A DNA stretch of 64,000 bases from Oscillospiraceae bacterium (GCA_015067725.1 SVLX01000001.1:1-64000); one strand, 5' to 3'; positions 1 through 10,594 are shown, numbered from the stretch's first letter. The notes: generated by a model from the sequence alone, not told the origin. A program made the numbers and translations.

Positions 1-3000
1 GTAGCTTGCGCCACAGACAGAGCAGGTATGCAGGTCATAACCGGTCTCGGTACAGGTGGGCTCTACAGTGGTCTTCTCATACTTGTGGCCGAGAGGTTCG
101 ACTTCACGGGTCTCGGTTGCGCCGCAACCTCTGTTACAGGTGCGGGTTTCCTCGCCCTTTTCATCGCAGGTAGGAGCCTTGGTTTCCTTCCACTCGCCCC
201 AGTCATGGCCCAGAGCGGGAATCTCACGGGTCTCAGTCTCGCCGCAACCATTCTTACAGGTGCGGGTTTCCTCGCCCTTGTCTTCGCAGGTAGGTGCTTT
301 GGTTTCCTTCCACTCGCCCCAATCGTGATCGCACGCACCGGAGATGGGCTCAGTGTAGGTATGACCACAGTTGGAACACTGGTAGGTGATGACGGTGGGA
401 TCGTTATCCTCGATGGACACATAGTTGTGCGCGCCACGGTCGAGAACGATGTCCTGAGCGCCATAGTCCAGCTTGTCGTTGAACTCGGCAAATTCCATAG
501 TTACCGCTGTATAAATACAGGGCTGCTCTTTGTCGAGAATCGAGATGGTAATGCCAAACAAACTGGTATTCGCAGGAAGCGCTTCCCCTGTTGCAAAGGC
601 GAAAATGGCAACACCATTTTCCTGGTCAATGCTTTGGGCATAGGTCAAGTTTTTGTTGACAAGCACGAAATTCTCGCCAAATCTAAGTTTGGAGGTATCC
701 CAGGTGAAGACAAACTTGCCGTTGGTCACAGCCTCCTCCAGCTTTACGGTATAAAGCAGGGAACCAGGCAGTGCGTTGGGTGTAAATTCGTCGCCCTTGC
801 CATCGGTCAGCTCCGGGACAGCGGCATTGGTGCTGCCAACAACCTCGACGGACCCGGTTTCAACTGCCTCGCTGATATCGGTGGAAACGGCGATTTGGCT
901 GGACTTGGTGGTAGGAGTACCGGGAACAAAAATCTGTTCCTCATCTTTGGATACATCTACCATTACAGTCTGCGCAGACCCATCATCCACTTCATCGGTG
1001 ACGATTTCTTCCACAACTTCAGGGTCAATGTCTTCGTGCTCAGGAGCAACGTAGTCTGCAGGCACAAAGAACATTCCCTTGACCACATTATACAGCAGGG
1101 AAGGTACACCTGTACCGGACTGACCCTCGGGGTAGTAGTCATTCACGGGGCTGACTGCACCGGTCTGGGTGTTCACGGTATAGAGGATGGCATTGAGACC
1201 CTGCGTTCCGCTCCAGGCAGAGCCGCCGAACAGATACAGCGTATCCGTGTCGTGATTCCAGACCATCTGCATGGGTTCAGCCATGGGAGAAATACCAATG
1301 GTAGCGCCCGCTTCATTGTTGATGGGGGCAAGATTTTCCACTGTCCGGCTGGTGCTGCCATCTTCGCCGGTACTCTCCTTCACCTCGCTCAAGCTCCATT
1401 TATAGATATGCTGACAGGACTTCGTTCCTGTGCCTGAGCCGACTGCCCAGAAGTTGCCTTCTTCGTCAATGGCCAGTCCTCTCAGCTTTTCGTAGTCCGC
1501 ACCACTGGCCGTGGGGTTGGTAATGGTGACGGTATGGTCCAAAACCATGGTATTATTCTGAATGTCATACTTCAGGATGATGGAGGGGGATACCGTACCG
1601 CTGAGCAGATAGATATAGCCATCCTTGGGATTATAGGCCATGTCTGTAATGCCCCGGTCATTGCCGGTGTTCTTGGCCACCAGGTTGGTCCACTTGAACA
1701 TCTGCTTTCTGCTCTCCAGGTCGTTGAGCGGCGCGCGGTATATCCAGCCGTCATAGTTAGCCATATAGACCATGCCATCGGCATAGGCCGCCGCCAAAAC
1801 TCTGCTGGAGGTATTGACACCATAGGTGGTCATCTTATAGGTCTGCGTACCGGTATAATCACCGGTTGCGCTGTTGTACCAAATGGTATCGGGGTCAATG
1901 GTCATCCAGCGGTAAGCCGTACTGAATGCCATATCCGCAGGCGTTCTGCGGGAAGATGCATTGGTGAAGCCGATGAGCTTTCCGGCAGGGTCCGGATTCT
2001 CGTCAGCGGGTCTGACCAGGTCCGCGGGAATGGGTGCGGTCATGCCACCGTCACGGGGAATCACAAACAGACCTCTGGTGTAGGTATACATCAGTCCGGA
2101 GACACCGGTCTGCACATTCTCATAGCCCTCAGGGACATAGTCGGTGCAGACAGAAGCCTTACCGGTGGTAGTATCCAGCGTGTAGAGAATAGCTGTCTCT
2201 GCCTGACCGTTGCTTCCGTTGCTGGTGGCGGTGGAGTTGCCCATGATGTAGAGCACATCCTTGTCATGATCCCAGGTCATATGGCAGGTTGCCTTGCCGA
2301 TGACACCGGTATAGCCGGCCTTGTCCGTGTTGATGGGATTGAGGTCGGTGAGCTTGCCGTTTTCGGGAACATCTTCCCGCTTCCAGGTATACAGATAGCA
2401 ATATTTGCCGGTTTTGTCGGCACCGCCGTAGTTGACCGCATAGAAGTTACCCGCATCGTCAATGGCGAAAGTGGTGGGGTACTCATACGCGCCGCCGGTG
2501 GAGTTGGGGCAGACGGAGGACACCGAGAAGTCCAGCACCATAAAGTCCATGCCAACCTTGTACTTGAAGAAGACGCCATTGGGCGCGAGGAGATACAGAT
2601 AGCCATCGGCATAGTTCAGCGCCATGTCATTGACGATGCTCATATAGTCCTTCCAACAGACCAGAGCGGTGGCGTTGTTGATGTCATCCACAGGAGCAGA
2701 GTACAGATAGCCGTCGTTGCAGGCAAAAATCACCTGTCCTCTGACCAATTCGGCCGCATCCACTGCGCCAACGTTGTTGTTATAGCGGGTCATGGCCAAA
2801 GTCGTGGTACCGGTGTAGGGGTAACCGGCCTCACTGTCCACATTGAACCACAGGGTATCGGGGTCGACCACCAGCCAGCGGTCTCTGTAACCAAGAGCCA
2901 TCTCCAGCGGGGTCATACGATATTCCTTGTTGCGAATCCAGGTAAACATCTTGCCATAGGGATCGAAGGGTTCTTCTTCCTTCTGGTTGATGGTGTAAGC

Positions 3001-6000
3001 ACTGACCAGATTGGTGATGCCGGCAAGTGTACCCAGTTTGCTCAGTCCGAAATTACCGGAAACCAGCTCAATAAAATACAGCTCGGTATTTGCTCTGCCG
3101 GAGTAAGCCACCAGCAGACCCTTATTGACGCCGTCGTCAATGTAGGTCATGGTAGCCCGCTGCGTATTGTCAAGAACCTTGCCGATATTGCCTACCTTCT
3201 TGTAGAAGTAGTGTGTATTGCGCCACTCTCCGTTGGTATTATTCAGCTTGGGATAGATGATGATCCGGTGCAGGTCGCCATCATTTTCCAGAACGAAATA
3301 TTCATAACCATTGTACCTGTTGTAGCAGGATTCTTCGGTCATGGCAATGGCCATAGCACCACGCATCTTCGCAGTCAGGTCAAATGCGGTGACATTGCTG
3401 TCGGTGTAATCGGTCATCAGCAGGATATTCCCGCTGGGCGTCAGGCTCACAAAGAAATCGCCCTTCATATAGTGCTTGGGGTTGTTGTCGCTGTTGGTGC
3501 CGTCGGTCAGCAGGGGCGGCGCGGATGCACCATCCAGACAGGCATAGTTGGCGGTATACCTGGCGCCCTGACTTGCGGCATAGCCGTTGGCAGGGTCGAT
3601 TTCATACATATATCCGCCATTGAGGTAGTCACCCGCCAGGCCATAGATCTTGCCTTCGTGGTAACTGCCACCAATGAGCGTCACCGTAGATTCGCCTTGC
3701 CTGGTGACGGACATATTGGCGGTGTTGACTTCCGCCCAGTAGGAGTTGCCCTCAGCATCAGTGACCTGCGCGCTGAACTTCATCTCGGCTTCCTTCAGGG
3801 GGAGGGTATTGACCTTGACGGTGGCGGAGGCAGGTTCGCCCTGTTCGTTGACGGCGACGGTATTGACCTCCAATTCGGCAGAGCCGACACCGGTTACACG
3901 GACGATACCTTCATCGGTCACGGTGGCGATCCGGTCATTGTTGGTGCTCCACTGCACATCCTGCGTGTTGGTGATGGGCAGAACGGTCGTTTCGATCTCA
4001 TGGGTCTCATCGGTATACAGTTCCAGCTCGGTGACATCGGTGCGAACGGTCAGCGCTTTGGCCCGATCCCACAGATACAGGCCGTTGACCAGTTTCACAT
4101 TTTCCGGGAAAGTTCCCAGCTTTGCGGTCACACCGCAGGTGGGGTCGATGGCGTAGAGCTCAGTTTGCTCGCCGGGGGCGGTTTTGGTGACCAGAACATA
4201 ACCATTGTCTTTGTCATAAACGGAGGAGATATAAGCACCGGTACCCATGGTGGCCATACCGCTTAAATCCAGACCGGTCATGTAAGCAAGGGGTTCCCGG
4301 GTGAAGCTGGCAACTTCGTTCTGGCGCTCATCTTCGGTATAGATGTTTAACTCCATAATGAGACCGGATTCCCGGATGGCATAGTAGGTGTAGCCATAAT
4401 ACTCGGGGTTGCTGTGGGATCCCACATAACACAAGGTGGCCATGGGGTCGTCGGTAAAGGAAGCGTTCCCGGTCAGATTGAAGTAAGTCAGCGTACCGGT
4501 TTCCGGGGTAATCAGTTCGATGTACATACCGCCATTGCTTAAGCCCACCAGATAGTCAAAGAGGTAGGCCTCGCCGGGACCAATCCGGGGTGCGGAGGCT
4601 ACATCGGACCACTGCCAGGAGGATGCCAGAGCGCCCAGATTCTGTATCTCGTGGGTCTCCGCATTCACGGCGTACATCTGCGCGCCGTCGTGGTAATAGA
4701 CCTTGTCGTTGTGCAGACCGCCGGCCAGGAAATTACCGGGGGCTTTGGTGATGCGGTCAATGGCGCAGATATCGTCGGTGCTGAATTCGCTCATCCAGGT
4801 ATTGCCATCCGCGTCAGTGACGGCTGCGGACAGGGTGGTGGAGGGGTAGTCCACAACCTCAACCTCCATAGAACCGACCACATGGGGCTTCTCCACGGAA
4901 GTGGCAATAATGCTCACCTTGCCGGTCTTGTGGAAGGTGGCTACGCCCTTGGCATTGATGGTGGCCATTTCGGGGTCGGAGGTAGACCAGGTCACGTTCT
5001 TGTTTTCCAGATTCCATGGGCTGAGAATGGCTTCGCATTCCATGAAGGTATTCTTCAGCACCTTCGTTTTTCTGGCTGTGACCTGAACGCCGATCGCCGT
5101 ATCGCTGGGCGCAAGCACATTTTCGCTCTTGCTGACAACAAATGTGGCATTGACATAGTTGTAAAGCAAAGCGGAAGTTCCGCCGGTTTCCCCATCCGGG
5201 ATATAGGTGTTTGCCGCAGTTGCTTTGCCGGTGGTGGTGTTGATTGTATAGAGGATCGCGCTGGTGCTGGTGGTGGCTGTGGCGGACTTGTTCCGTACCA
5301 TGTAGAGGATCTCTTTGTCGTGATCCCAGAACATCTGCGTGGAGAGGGTTATGCCGCCAAAGCCCAGATGTCCCTTGGTGGTGTTGACCACGGGCTTCAG
5401 ATCTTTGATTCCCACAAATCTGGTGCCGTCACCGGTGCCGGGATCCTGAACGTCGCTGAGCGTGAACTTATACAGGAACAGCTCATCATTGCCCGAGCCT
5501 TTGTTCAGGGCATAGAATGTGCCGTTCTTGTGGATGGCAAAGTCATTGATCTTGATGCAGTCCGCGACTGTGGAGTTGGGATTCTTCAGCGTGACGGAGA
5601 AAGCATACTCCAGCGCGCCGGTGTGGAGGTTGAGGGTATAGAAGTTTTGGGCGTCGTCCAGCAGATACATCTTGCCGTCGGCGTAGTTTGTCCGAAGATT
5701 CTGGACGGTAGTGCCGCCGTATGCAGAAACCACATTGGACCAGTTGGTCAGATGGGTCGGCATATCCAGATCTTCCAGGGGAGCGTAGTAGATTTCGCCA
5801 TTCTTCAGGGCAAAGATGACATAGCCCTCCACATGATCGCCGGCCAGAACATCGGTATCATTGGTTGTTTTGGAGGCAATCTGATCCTGATAGGTGGTAT
5901 AGGCAAAGGTTTGCGTGCCGGTGAAGAGACTGCCGGAGGTGTTGTACCACAGGGTGCTGGGGTCGACCTTCATCCAGCGGGTTGCGGCGTGGAGCTTATC

Positions 6001-9000
6001 TTCTGCCGTGCGGCGGTTGGATGCCTCGGTCCAGACAATCATCTGGCCGGTGTAATCCACGGGCTCACGGCTGCTGCTGACCTGATAGGTGGTCATATTG
6101 CCGGCATAGTCTGCAACTGTTACCAGGAATTTACTGCCGGTGGTGATGCCTTCCATATCCACGACCACATCGGTCTGCGCGCCCTTGTGCTGCTGGTTGG
6201 GGTTGACCAGGGCATGGACTTTACTGCCGGAAAGATTGGTGACCCGGACAGCGGCCAGATAGTTTTCGTCCTGGGCGGTGATGACGAGCGTATTGTTCTC
6301 CAAATCCTCGGTGACACGCTTCACTTCGGGGGCGGTGTTGTCCACGGTCATGGAGGTGGTCAGGGTTGCGCCGCCGCCAAGCGTGCCGTCTTCCAGCATT
6401 TTCTGGATATCGGCGGCGGTCAGGGTCCCGTTCATGGCATAGTATTCAGGAATTGCCACCACACCAACGGTGATGCGCTCACCTTCCTTTACGTCCAGTT
6501 TGGAGACGGGCTTATTGATGGTTACGGTGGTGCTGGTATTCCGCCAGGTGGCGCCGGAAGTGTAGTAATAAGCGCCGAAGGCGTTGATGGTGGGGGTGGA
6601 GACATAAATCACTTCACCGGCCTCGTTGAGCACATAGCCGGCCAGAGCGGCGGCATTGCGCACAAGGCTGATTTTCCAGTTCTTCAGGGTGGTGGAGTTG
6701 CCGATGGCAATCCGGTCGGCGGGATAGGATTCCTCGGTGAAGAAGGGGTTGCCGACCATGTAGTAGGTGTTGGTGTCGCCGTCAAAATTAACGCTCAGGG
6801 CGTTGGCGTCGGTTACATCCAGATAGGTGGGGGTGGTGTCGCCATACAGACGGTCGGCATAGGTGCTCTTGTCGAACATGGAGGCATCGGTCCAATTGCC
6901 ATAGAAGCCCAGAACAGGGATGGAGTGGACAACATCGGACAGAACACCCTCCACACTGGAGGTGGGCTCAACGAAGACATAGCCTTCCAGATAGGCACCA
7001 TTGACATAGGAAGTGTCCAGACTGGCCTTGACGGACTGGGGCAGGACGATTTCCACAACGATTTCCACCTTGCCGCCGGCGGGGACGGTGATTTCGCTGG
7101 TGCCGCCGCCTGCAAGAATCAGATGGGCATCGTAGGTGTTGACCGCACCGTCCCGGTTTACGTCAGCGATGGGGTCGATGGACGCCAGTGTGCCGGTGGA
7201 GTAGTCCAGCAGGTACTGCGCATCTTCGGCATCGGTGTCGCCGTCTTTATCCAGGTCGCAGGAAGCGCCGGAGCTGGGGGTGAAGGTGATGCCATCCACC
7301 TTATAGGTGACGTTGGCGGCCAGAAGGGTGGTCATGGTGCTCAGATAGGCGGCACCGGCAGACTCGGTAATGGCCTGGGTGAAGAAGTCGGAGCGCAGGG
7401 TATAGGTATTGACATTCGGGCTGAAGTTATTCAGGGTGAAGGAGAAGCTGTAGCGGCCTTCACGGTTGGGGTCATCGCCCAGCTCAGCCTTGACCTTGCC
7501 ATCGGCGTAAGAGGCGGTGGCATCGGCATTCATCAGAATGTAGGAACCGGAGGTGACTGCCGCGCCCACATTGGCAAGACCTGCGCCCTGATTCAGGACG
7601 GAATAGTAGTTGCCGCCGCTGGCCTTTTCCTTGATGGGGACAGCGGTGGACATCAGCAGGCTGTGGGCAAGCTGACGACTGCTGAGACCGGTTTTGGCGC
7701 TCAGCCCGGTTTCCCGGATGTACTGCCCAATCAGGGCCACCATACCGGCGACCTGGGGGGCAGACATGGAAGTACCGGAGTTGTTTTCATACGCCTTGCC
7801 GGAGGTATCCACGCCATTAAGGGAGTAGATGTTGCCGCCGGGGGCAGTGATCTCGGGCTTCAGAATCAGCGCGGTGGGCACACCCCAGGAGCTGAAGGAG
7901 CTCATGGTATAGTAGGTTTCTTTGCCTGTGGAGGTACCGACGTTGGTATCGACCAGCATCTTGCCGGTGTAGTACAGGACATTGCCGGCATCGTCGGTGA
8001 CGGGGGTGGACAGGGACTTAATCAGAGCACCGTCGGCCTGAGTGATGGAGACGCAAGGTTCGGTCTTGGTGTAGTCCGTCAGGTCCATGTTGATGGTGCC
8101 GTCGGTATTGTTGTAAATGATGGTGGCGATTGCACCGGCATCGACGGCGGCAATACCCTTCTGGAAGAAGGAGGTTGAACCGCGGGAGCAGATGGCAATC
8201 TTACCCTTGAGGGTTTCGCCAACCATTGCCCAATCTTCTGCAGTACCGAAGCCATCAATGAAGATATACTCCCGCTCACCGCCCACGGTGGTCAGGCGGG
8301 AATTGGTCCAGCCGTCCTTGGTATAGTCGTTATAGACGACCTTGTTGCCGTCAACCTGAATGAAGACGCCGGTATTGCCGGCGTTCTGCACAGAGGCAAC
8401 ACCCAGAGAATTGACCACGGAGCCGGGCGCGCCGCCGGTCCAGAAGTTGGTATCGTCGGCAAAGGGCAGGCCGGTGGGGCTGTTCGAGTTGGTGGACCAG
8501 TATCCATTGTTACCGCCGGACATGACGGCAACCGTACCGTTTCTGGTCAGGGCGTCCAGTAACTCCTGATACCCGGGACTGGTGACAAAGCCATGAGAGG
8601 CAGAACCCAGAGACAGATTCACGGCATCACAGCCCAGAATGATGGCATCTTCGATGGCGACCATATAGTCGGTGTCATAAGCACCGCCGCCGGTACCGAA
8701 GACCTTCATGGTGATGAGCTGGGCATCAGGGGCGACACCCTGCACGAAGACGGTATCCAAAGCATTGGAGAAGGTGCCGTCGCCATTGGGAATAAATTTG
8801 TTGGCGGTGGCGATACCGGAAACGTGAGAGCCGTGAGAGCCCTGGGTATCGTTGTCGTGGATAATATCCAGGTTTTCGTCAATGTAGTTGTAGCCGAAAG
8901 CGATCTTGCTGCTGAAGTGCAGATTCCCGGCGGAGCAGGAGGGATCCACATGGAGCTGATCCAGGAGGCCGGCAATTTCCTCCGCATCCAGCAGGTTCAG

Positions 9001-9744
9001 GCTCTCCACATAGGCATCATAAGTCATGCCCCTGTCTTCTGCATTGCGCTTCAGGGCATACTCGAATGCGGCGGCATCCATGGACTGGTGGTCGGAGTCG
9101 ATGCCGGTATCGATGACGGCAATACGGCTGCCGGCACCGGTATAGCCATTGGCCCAGGCGATGTTGGAGCCAATCTGGTTGCCGGAGGTGGCCATATTGG
9201 GGTCGACGGGGTCTTCCGTTTCCACAACGGCGGGTTCATACCGGGTTTCCAGGAAAACTTCTTTCACGCCGTCCACGGCTTCGATGGCTTCGATCTGGCC
9301 ATAGGGTACGTTGGCGGAGATAACATTGGCCACCAAAGTCAGATTCCGGACCACGTCCAGCTCATGGCCGATGGCGGATGCAATGCTGGTGGTCATGACT
9401 GCCTGATCGGCCTTCAGACCGTCCCGATAGCGCATGGCTTCGGCGTTGAGGGCGATATCTTCGGCAGAGAATCCGGATTCAACGGTGGATTCTTTATCGA
9501 GGACGATGGAGACACGGACGATGTCTGCATCGTCATACAGTGGGGTTTCCCCGGTTTCTTCTGCTTTGTGCAGGAGTTCCGGAGGGTTGCCGTTTTCCGT
9601 CTCAGTAAAGCTGAGGGAGTTGCCTTCTTCTGCTGTTTCGGTGACGGTGTGGTCATGGGTGGCCTGCACCGGAACGGCAAATCCGGCCAGCATAACAACG
9701 ACCAACAGCAGGGAAAGCATGCGGGTGAACAGTTGCTTTTTCAT
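1..9744 (-). CDS. giant secreted subtilisin-like (S8) protease with dockerin, Big2 and CxxC repeats; C-terminus beyond left edge
   Basis: Reads from ATG 9744 (AAAGGAG seven bases upstream) without a stop to base 1, so 3248 residues are visible. Residues 1-24 are a signal peptide, followed by a propeptide-like stretch to about 190. The S8 catalytic triad is visible: Asp212 in VIDTGID, His304 in SHGSHVSG and Ser659 in SGTSMSAP. A PA-like domain (about 440-575) sits between His and Ser, as in lactocepin/C5a-peptidase-type cell-envelope proteases. A type I dockerin-like double calcium motif (DLDKDGD, DVNRDGA) lies at about 828-868. Two Big2 Ig-like domains are near 1547-1635 and 1891-1968. Three related propeller-like segments start near 1234, 2265 and 2588. 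A cohesin-like strand-rich domain is possible at 2951-3080. From about 3100 come CxxC repeats (APTCxxxGxxTRTC) that run off the window. The role is inferred as extracellular proteolysis at the cell wall; the anchor is not visible. Confidence 0.93.
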   Translation of the reverse strand, partial: MKKQLFTRMLSLLLVVVMLAGFAVPVQATHDHTVTETAEEGNSLSFTETENGNPPELLHKAEETGETPLYDDADIVRVSIVLDKESTVESGFSAEDIALNAEAMRYRDGLKADQAVMTTSIASAIGHELDVVRNLTLVANVISANVPYGQIEAIEAVDGVKEVFLETRYEPAVVETEDPVDPNMATSGNQIGSNIAWANGYTGAGSRIAVIDTGIDSDHQSMDAAAFEYALKRNAEDRGMTYDAYVESLNLLDAEEIAGLLDQLHVDPSCSAGNLHFSSKIAFGYNYIDENLDIIHDNDTQGSHGSHVSGIATANKFIPNGDGTFSNALDTVFVQGVAPDAQLITMKVFGTGGGAYDTDYMVAIEDAIILGCDAVNLSLGSASHGFVTSPGYQELLDALTRNGTVAVMSGGNNGYWSTNSNSPTGLPFADDTNFWTGGAPGSVVNSLGVASVQNAGNTGVFIQVDGNKVVYNDYTKDGWTNSRLTTVGGEREYIFIDGFGTAEDWAMVGETLKGKIAICSRGSTSFFQKGIAAVDAGAIATIIYNNTDGTINMDLTDYTKTEPCVSITQADGALIKSLSTPVTDDAGNVLYYTGKMLVDTNVGTSTGKETYYTMSSFSSWGVPTALILKPEITAPGGNIYSLNGVDTSGKAYENNSGTSMSAPQVAGMVALIGQYIRETGLSAKTGLSSRQLAHSLLMSTAVPIKEKASGGNYYSVLNQGAGLANVGAAVTSGSYILMNADATASYADGKVKAELGDDPNREGRYSFSFTLNNFSPNVNTYTLRSDFFTQAITESAGAAYLSTMTTLLAANVTYKVDGITFTPSSGASCDLDKDGDTDAEDAQYLLDYSTGTLASIDPIADVNRDGAVNTYDAHLILAGGGTSEITVPAGGKVEIVVEIVLPQSVKASLDTSYVNGAYLEGYVFVEPTSSVEGVLSDVVHSIPVLGFYGNWTDASMFDKSTYADRLYGDTTPTYLDVTDANALSVNFDGDTNTYYMVGNPFFTEESYPADRIAIGNSTTLKNWKISLVRNAAALAGYVLNEAGEVIYVSTPTINAFGAYYYTSGATWRNTSTTVTINKPVSKLDVKEGERITVGVVAIPEYYAMNGTLTAADIQKMLEDGTLGGGATLTTSMTVDNTAPEVKRVTEDLENNTLVITAQDENYLAAVRVTNLSGSKVHALVNPNQQHKGAQTDVVVDMEGITTGSKFLVTVADYAGNMTTYQVSSSREPVDYTGQMIVWTEASNRRTAEDKLHAATRWMKVDPSTLWYNTSGSLFTGTQTFAYTTYQDQIASKTTNDTDVLAGDHVEGYVIFALKNGEIYYAPLEDLDMPTHLTNWSNVVSAYGGTTVQNLRTNYADGKMYLLDDAQNFYTLNLHTGALEYAFSVTLKNPNSTVADCIKINDFAIHKNGTFYALNKGSGNDELFLYKFTLSDVQDPGTGDGTRFVGIKDLKPVVNTTKGHLGFGGITLSTQMFWDHDKEILYMVRNKSATATTSTSAILYTINTTTGKATAANTYIPDGETGGTSALLYNYVNATFVVSKSENVLAPSDTAIGVQVTARKTKVLKNTFMECEAILSPWNLENKNVTWSTSDPEMATINAKGVATFHKTGKVSIIATSVEKPHVVGSMEVEVVDYPSTTLSAAVTDADGNTWMSEFSTDDICAIDRITKAPGNFLAGGLHNDKVYYHDGAQMYAVNAETHEIQNLGALASSWQWSDVASAPRIGPGEAYLFDYLVGLSNGGMYIELITPETGTLTYFNLTGNASFTDDPMATLCYVGSHSNPEYYGYTYYAIRESGLIMELNIYTEDERQNEVASFTREPLAYMTGLDLSGMATMGTGAYISSVYDKDNGYVLVTKTAPGEQTELYAIDPTCGVTAKLGTFPENVKLVNGLYLWDRAKALTVRTDVTELELYTDETHEIETTVLPITNTQDVQWSTNNDRIATVTDEGIVRVTGVGSAELEVNTVAVNEQGEPASATVKVNTLPLKEAEMKFSAQVTDAEGNSYWAEVNTANMSVTRQGESTVTLIGGSYHEGKIYGLAGDYLNGGYMYEIDPANGYAASQGARYTANYACLDGASAPPLLTDGTNSDNNPKHYMKGDFFVSLTPSGNILLMTDYTDSNVTAFDLTAKMRGAMAIAMTEESCYNRYNGYEYFVLENDGDLHRIIIYPKLNNTNGEWRNTHYFYKKVGNIGKVLDNTQRATMTYIDDGVNKGLLVAYSGRANTELYFIELVSGNFGLSKLGTLAGITNLVSAYTINQKEEEPFDPYGKMFTWIRNKEYRMTPLEMALGYRDRWLVVDPDTLWFNVDSEAGYPYTGTTTLAMTRYNNNVGAVDAAELVRGQVIFACNDGYLYSAPVDDINNATALVCWKDYMSIVNDMALNYADGYLYLLAPNGVFFKYKVGMDFMVLDFSVSSVCPNSTGGAYEYPTTFAIDDAGNFYAVNYGGADKTGKYCYLYTWKREDVPENGKLTDLNPINTDKAGYTGVIGKATCHMTWDHDKDVLYIMGNSTATSNGSNGQAETAILYTLDTTTGKASVCTDYVPEGYENVQTGVSGLMYTYTRGLFVIPRDGGMTAPIPADLVRPADENPDPAGKLIGFTNASSRRTPADMAFSTAYRWMTIDPDTIWYNSATGDYTGTQTYKMTTYGVNTSSRVLAAAYADGMVYMANYDGWIYRAPLNDLESRKQMFKWTNLVAKNTGNDRGITDMAYNPKDGYIYLLSGTVSPSIILKYDIQNNTMVLDHTVTITNPTASGADYEKLRGLAIDEEGNFWAVGSGTGTKSCQHIYKWSLSEVKESTGEDGSTSRTVENLAPINNEAGATIGISPMAEPMQMVWNHDTDTLYLFGGSAWSGTQGLNAILYTVNTQTGAVSPVNDYYPEGQSGTGVPSLLYNVVKGMFFVPADYVAPEHEDIDPEVVEEIVTDEVDDGSAQTVMVDVSKDEEQIFVPGTPTTKSSQIAVSTDISEAVETGSVEVVGSTNAAVPELTDGKGDEFTPNALPGSLLYTVKLEEAVTNGKFVFTWDTSKLRFGENFVLVNKNLTYAQSIDQENGVAIFAFATGEALPANTSLFGITISILDKEQPCIYTAVTMEFAEFNDKLDYGAQDIVLDRGAHNYVSIEDNDPTVITYQCSNCGHTYTEPISGACDHDWGEWKETKAPTCEDKGEETRTCKNGCGETETREIPALGHDWGEWKETKAPTCDEKGEETRTCNRGCGATETREVEPLGHKYEKTTVEPTCTETGYDLHTCSVCGASY

Positions 9745-9795
9745 GTGGATACTCCTTTTGTGTTTTTCGGACAAGATGAATTGTCTGATGCAAAC

Positions 9796-9824
9796 AACAT
9801 ATCATATTATACCATAGAAGTCAA
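9796..9824 (-). promoter_or_regulatory. candidate promoter of the giant subtilase gene
   Basis: Reading the minus strand, TTGACT (9824-9819) and TATGTT (9801-9796) are 17 bp apart, 50-80 bp upstream of the ATG. A TATAAT also lies inside the spacer, so the exact -10 is uncertain. Confidence 0.5.
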
Positions 9825-9880
9825 TTCTTTTTTTGTAAAATGTTATGGATTTTGGGTAATTTGGCAGATGGAATCGGAAT

Positions 9881-9914
9881 AAAAAGACCACACCGGCCAG
9901 GTAACCGGTGTGGT
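9881..9914 (-). terminator. rho-independent terminator after the 176-residue membrane protein
   Basis: A perfect 10-bp stem (ACCACACCGG/CCGGTGTGGT, 9887-9896 with 9905-9914) is followed on the minus strand by TTTTT. It lies 19 bp past the stop at 9933. Confidence 0.85.
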
Positions 9915-9932
9915 GAAGTGGTAGCGATGGGA

Positions 9933-10463
9933 TTATTCGGGCTCGGGGTAGTCATATTTCCGGGTCTGTACCGGTTGCCAGTATTGCGCAAAGGCCTGCA
10001 TACACCGAAGCCGAATCCGCTCCGGCTTCATCTGGCACAGATGCCAGACCAGAAAGAAATTCCGCCGCTTGTGGGCATCCAGTTCGCTCTCGTAGAAGAA
10101 GGGCAGAGGCTCAGCGGGCTTCAGGGTAAGGCAGAGGTATTCATAGGGAATGGTGGCGCGTCTGGTTCTGAGTTTCCGTTGGACCAGCATGACCTGCGCC
10201 ACCTCAGACCAGGGGATTTTCTTCACCGGGAAGAACAGCAGAAAAATGGTAAAATGGGTTTTGTCCAACTGAAAACCCCACACCAGCCGGGGAATCAGAG
10301 ACAGATAGACGAACCCCAGCAACAACCGGAAAAAATACTGCCCGCTGTCCACATAGAGAAACCCATGGACGGCAGAGACAAACAGGATGGTGAGGATGGC
10401 GAGCAGAATCCAGTAGGGCTGAAGCATAAATCGGTCAGGTTTTTTGGGTGGTGTGGCGGGCAT
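9933..10463 (-). CDS. small membrane protein with cytoplasmic PH-like tail, function unknown
   Basis: 176 residues from ATG 10463, chosen because AAGGAGT lies eight bases upstream; the open frame extends further but would read through the promoter. Two hydrophobic segments (about 15-35 and 44-62) form a hairpin, followed by a soluble, basic, aromatic-rich domain. That arrangement resembles bacterial proteins with two membrane spans and a PH-like domain, but no diagnostic motif was recognised. It is a single-gene unit with its own consensus promoter and terminator, just downstream of the two-component operon. No function is assigned. Confidence 0.8.
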   Translation of the reverse strand: MPATPPKKPDRFMLQPYWILLAILTILFVSAVHGFLYVDSGQYFFRLLLGFVYLSLIPRLVWGFQLDKTHFTIFLLFFPVKKIPWSEVAQVMLVQRKLRTRRATIPYEYLCLTLKPAEPLPFFYESELDAHKRRNFFLVWHLCQMKPERIRLRCMQAFAQYWQPVQTRKYDYPEPE

Positions 10464-10496
10464 GGACAAGACTCCTTGCTTTTGAGATGTACGATA

Positions 10497-10525
10497 ATTA
10501 TAGTTGAGCAAGGTGGGGTTGTCAA
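10497..10525 (-). promoter_or_regulatory. consensus sigma-A promoter
   Basis: Minus strand TTGACA (10525-10520), 17-bp spacer, TATAAT (10502-10497): both hexamers are perfect. It drives the membrane protein starting at 10463. Confidence 0.85.
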
Positions 10526-10540
10526 GCGGAAGGATACCGA

Positions 10541-10585
10541 AAAAACCGACCCCACCGCCGGGAAATCCCAAAGCGGTGGGGTCGG
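10541..10585 (-). terminator. terminator of the two-component operon
   Basis: A 13-bp perfect stem (10546-10558 with 10573-10585) ends in TTTTTT on the minus strand, directly after the kinase stop at 10595. Confidence 0.9.
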
Positions 10586-10594
10586 AGAGAGGGA

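Noticed and set aside
1534..8178. Plus-strand frames of 910 and 1175 codons opposite the subtilase
   Set aside because: Same shadow effect; the minus strand carries the catalytic triad, a signal peptide and a good start.
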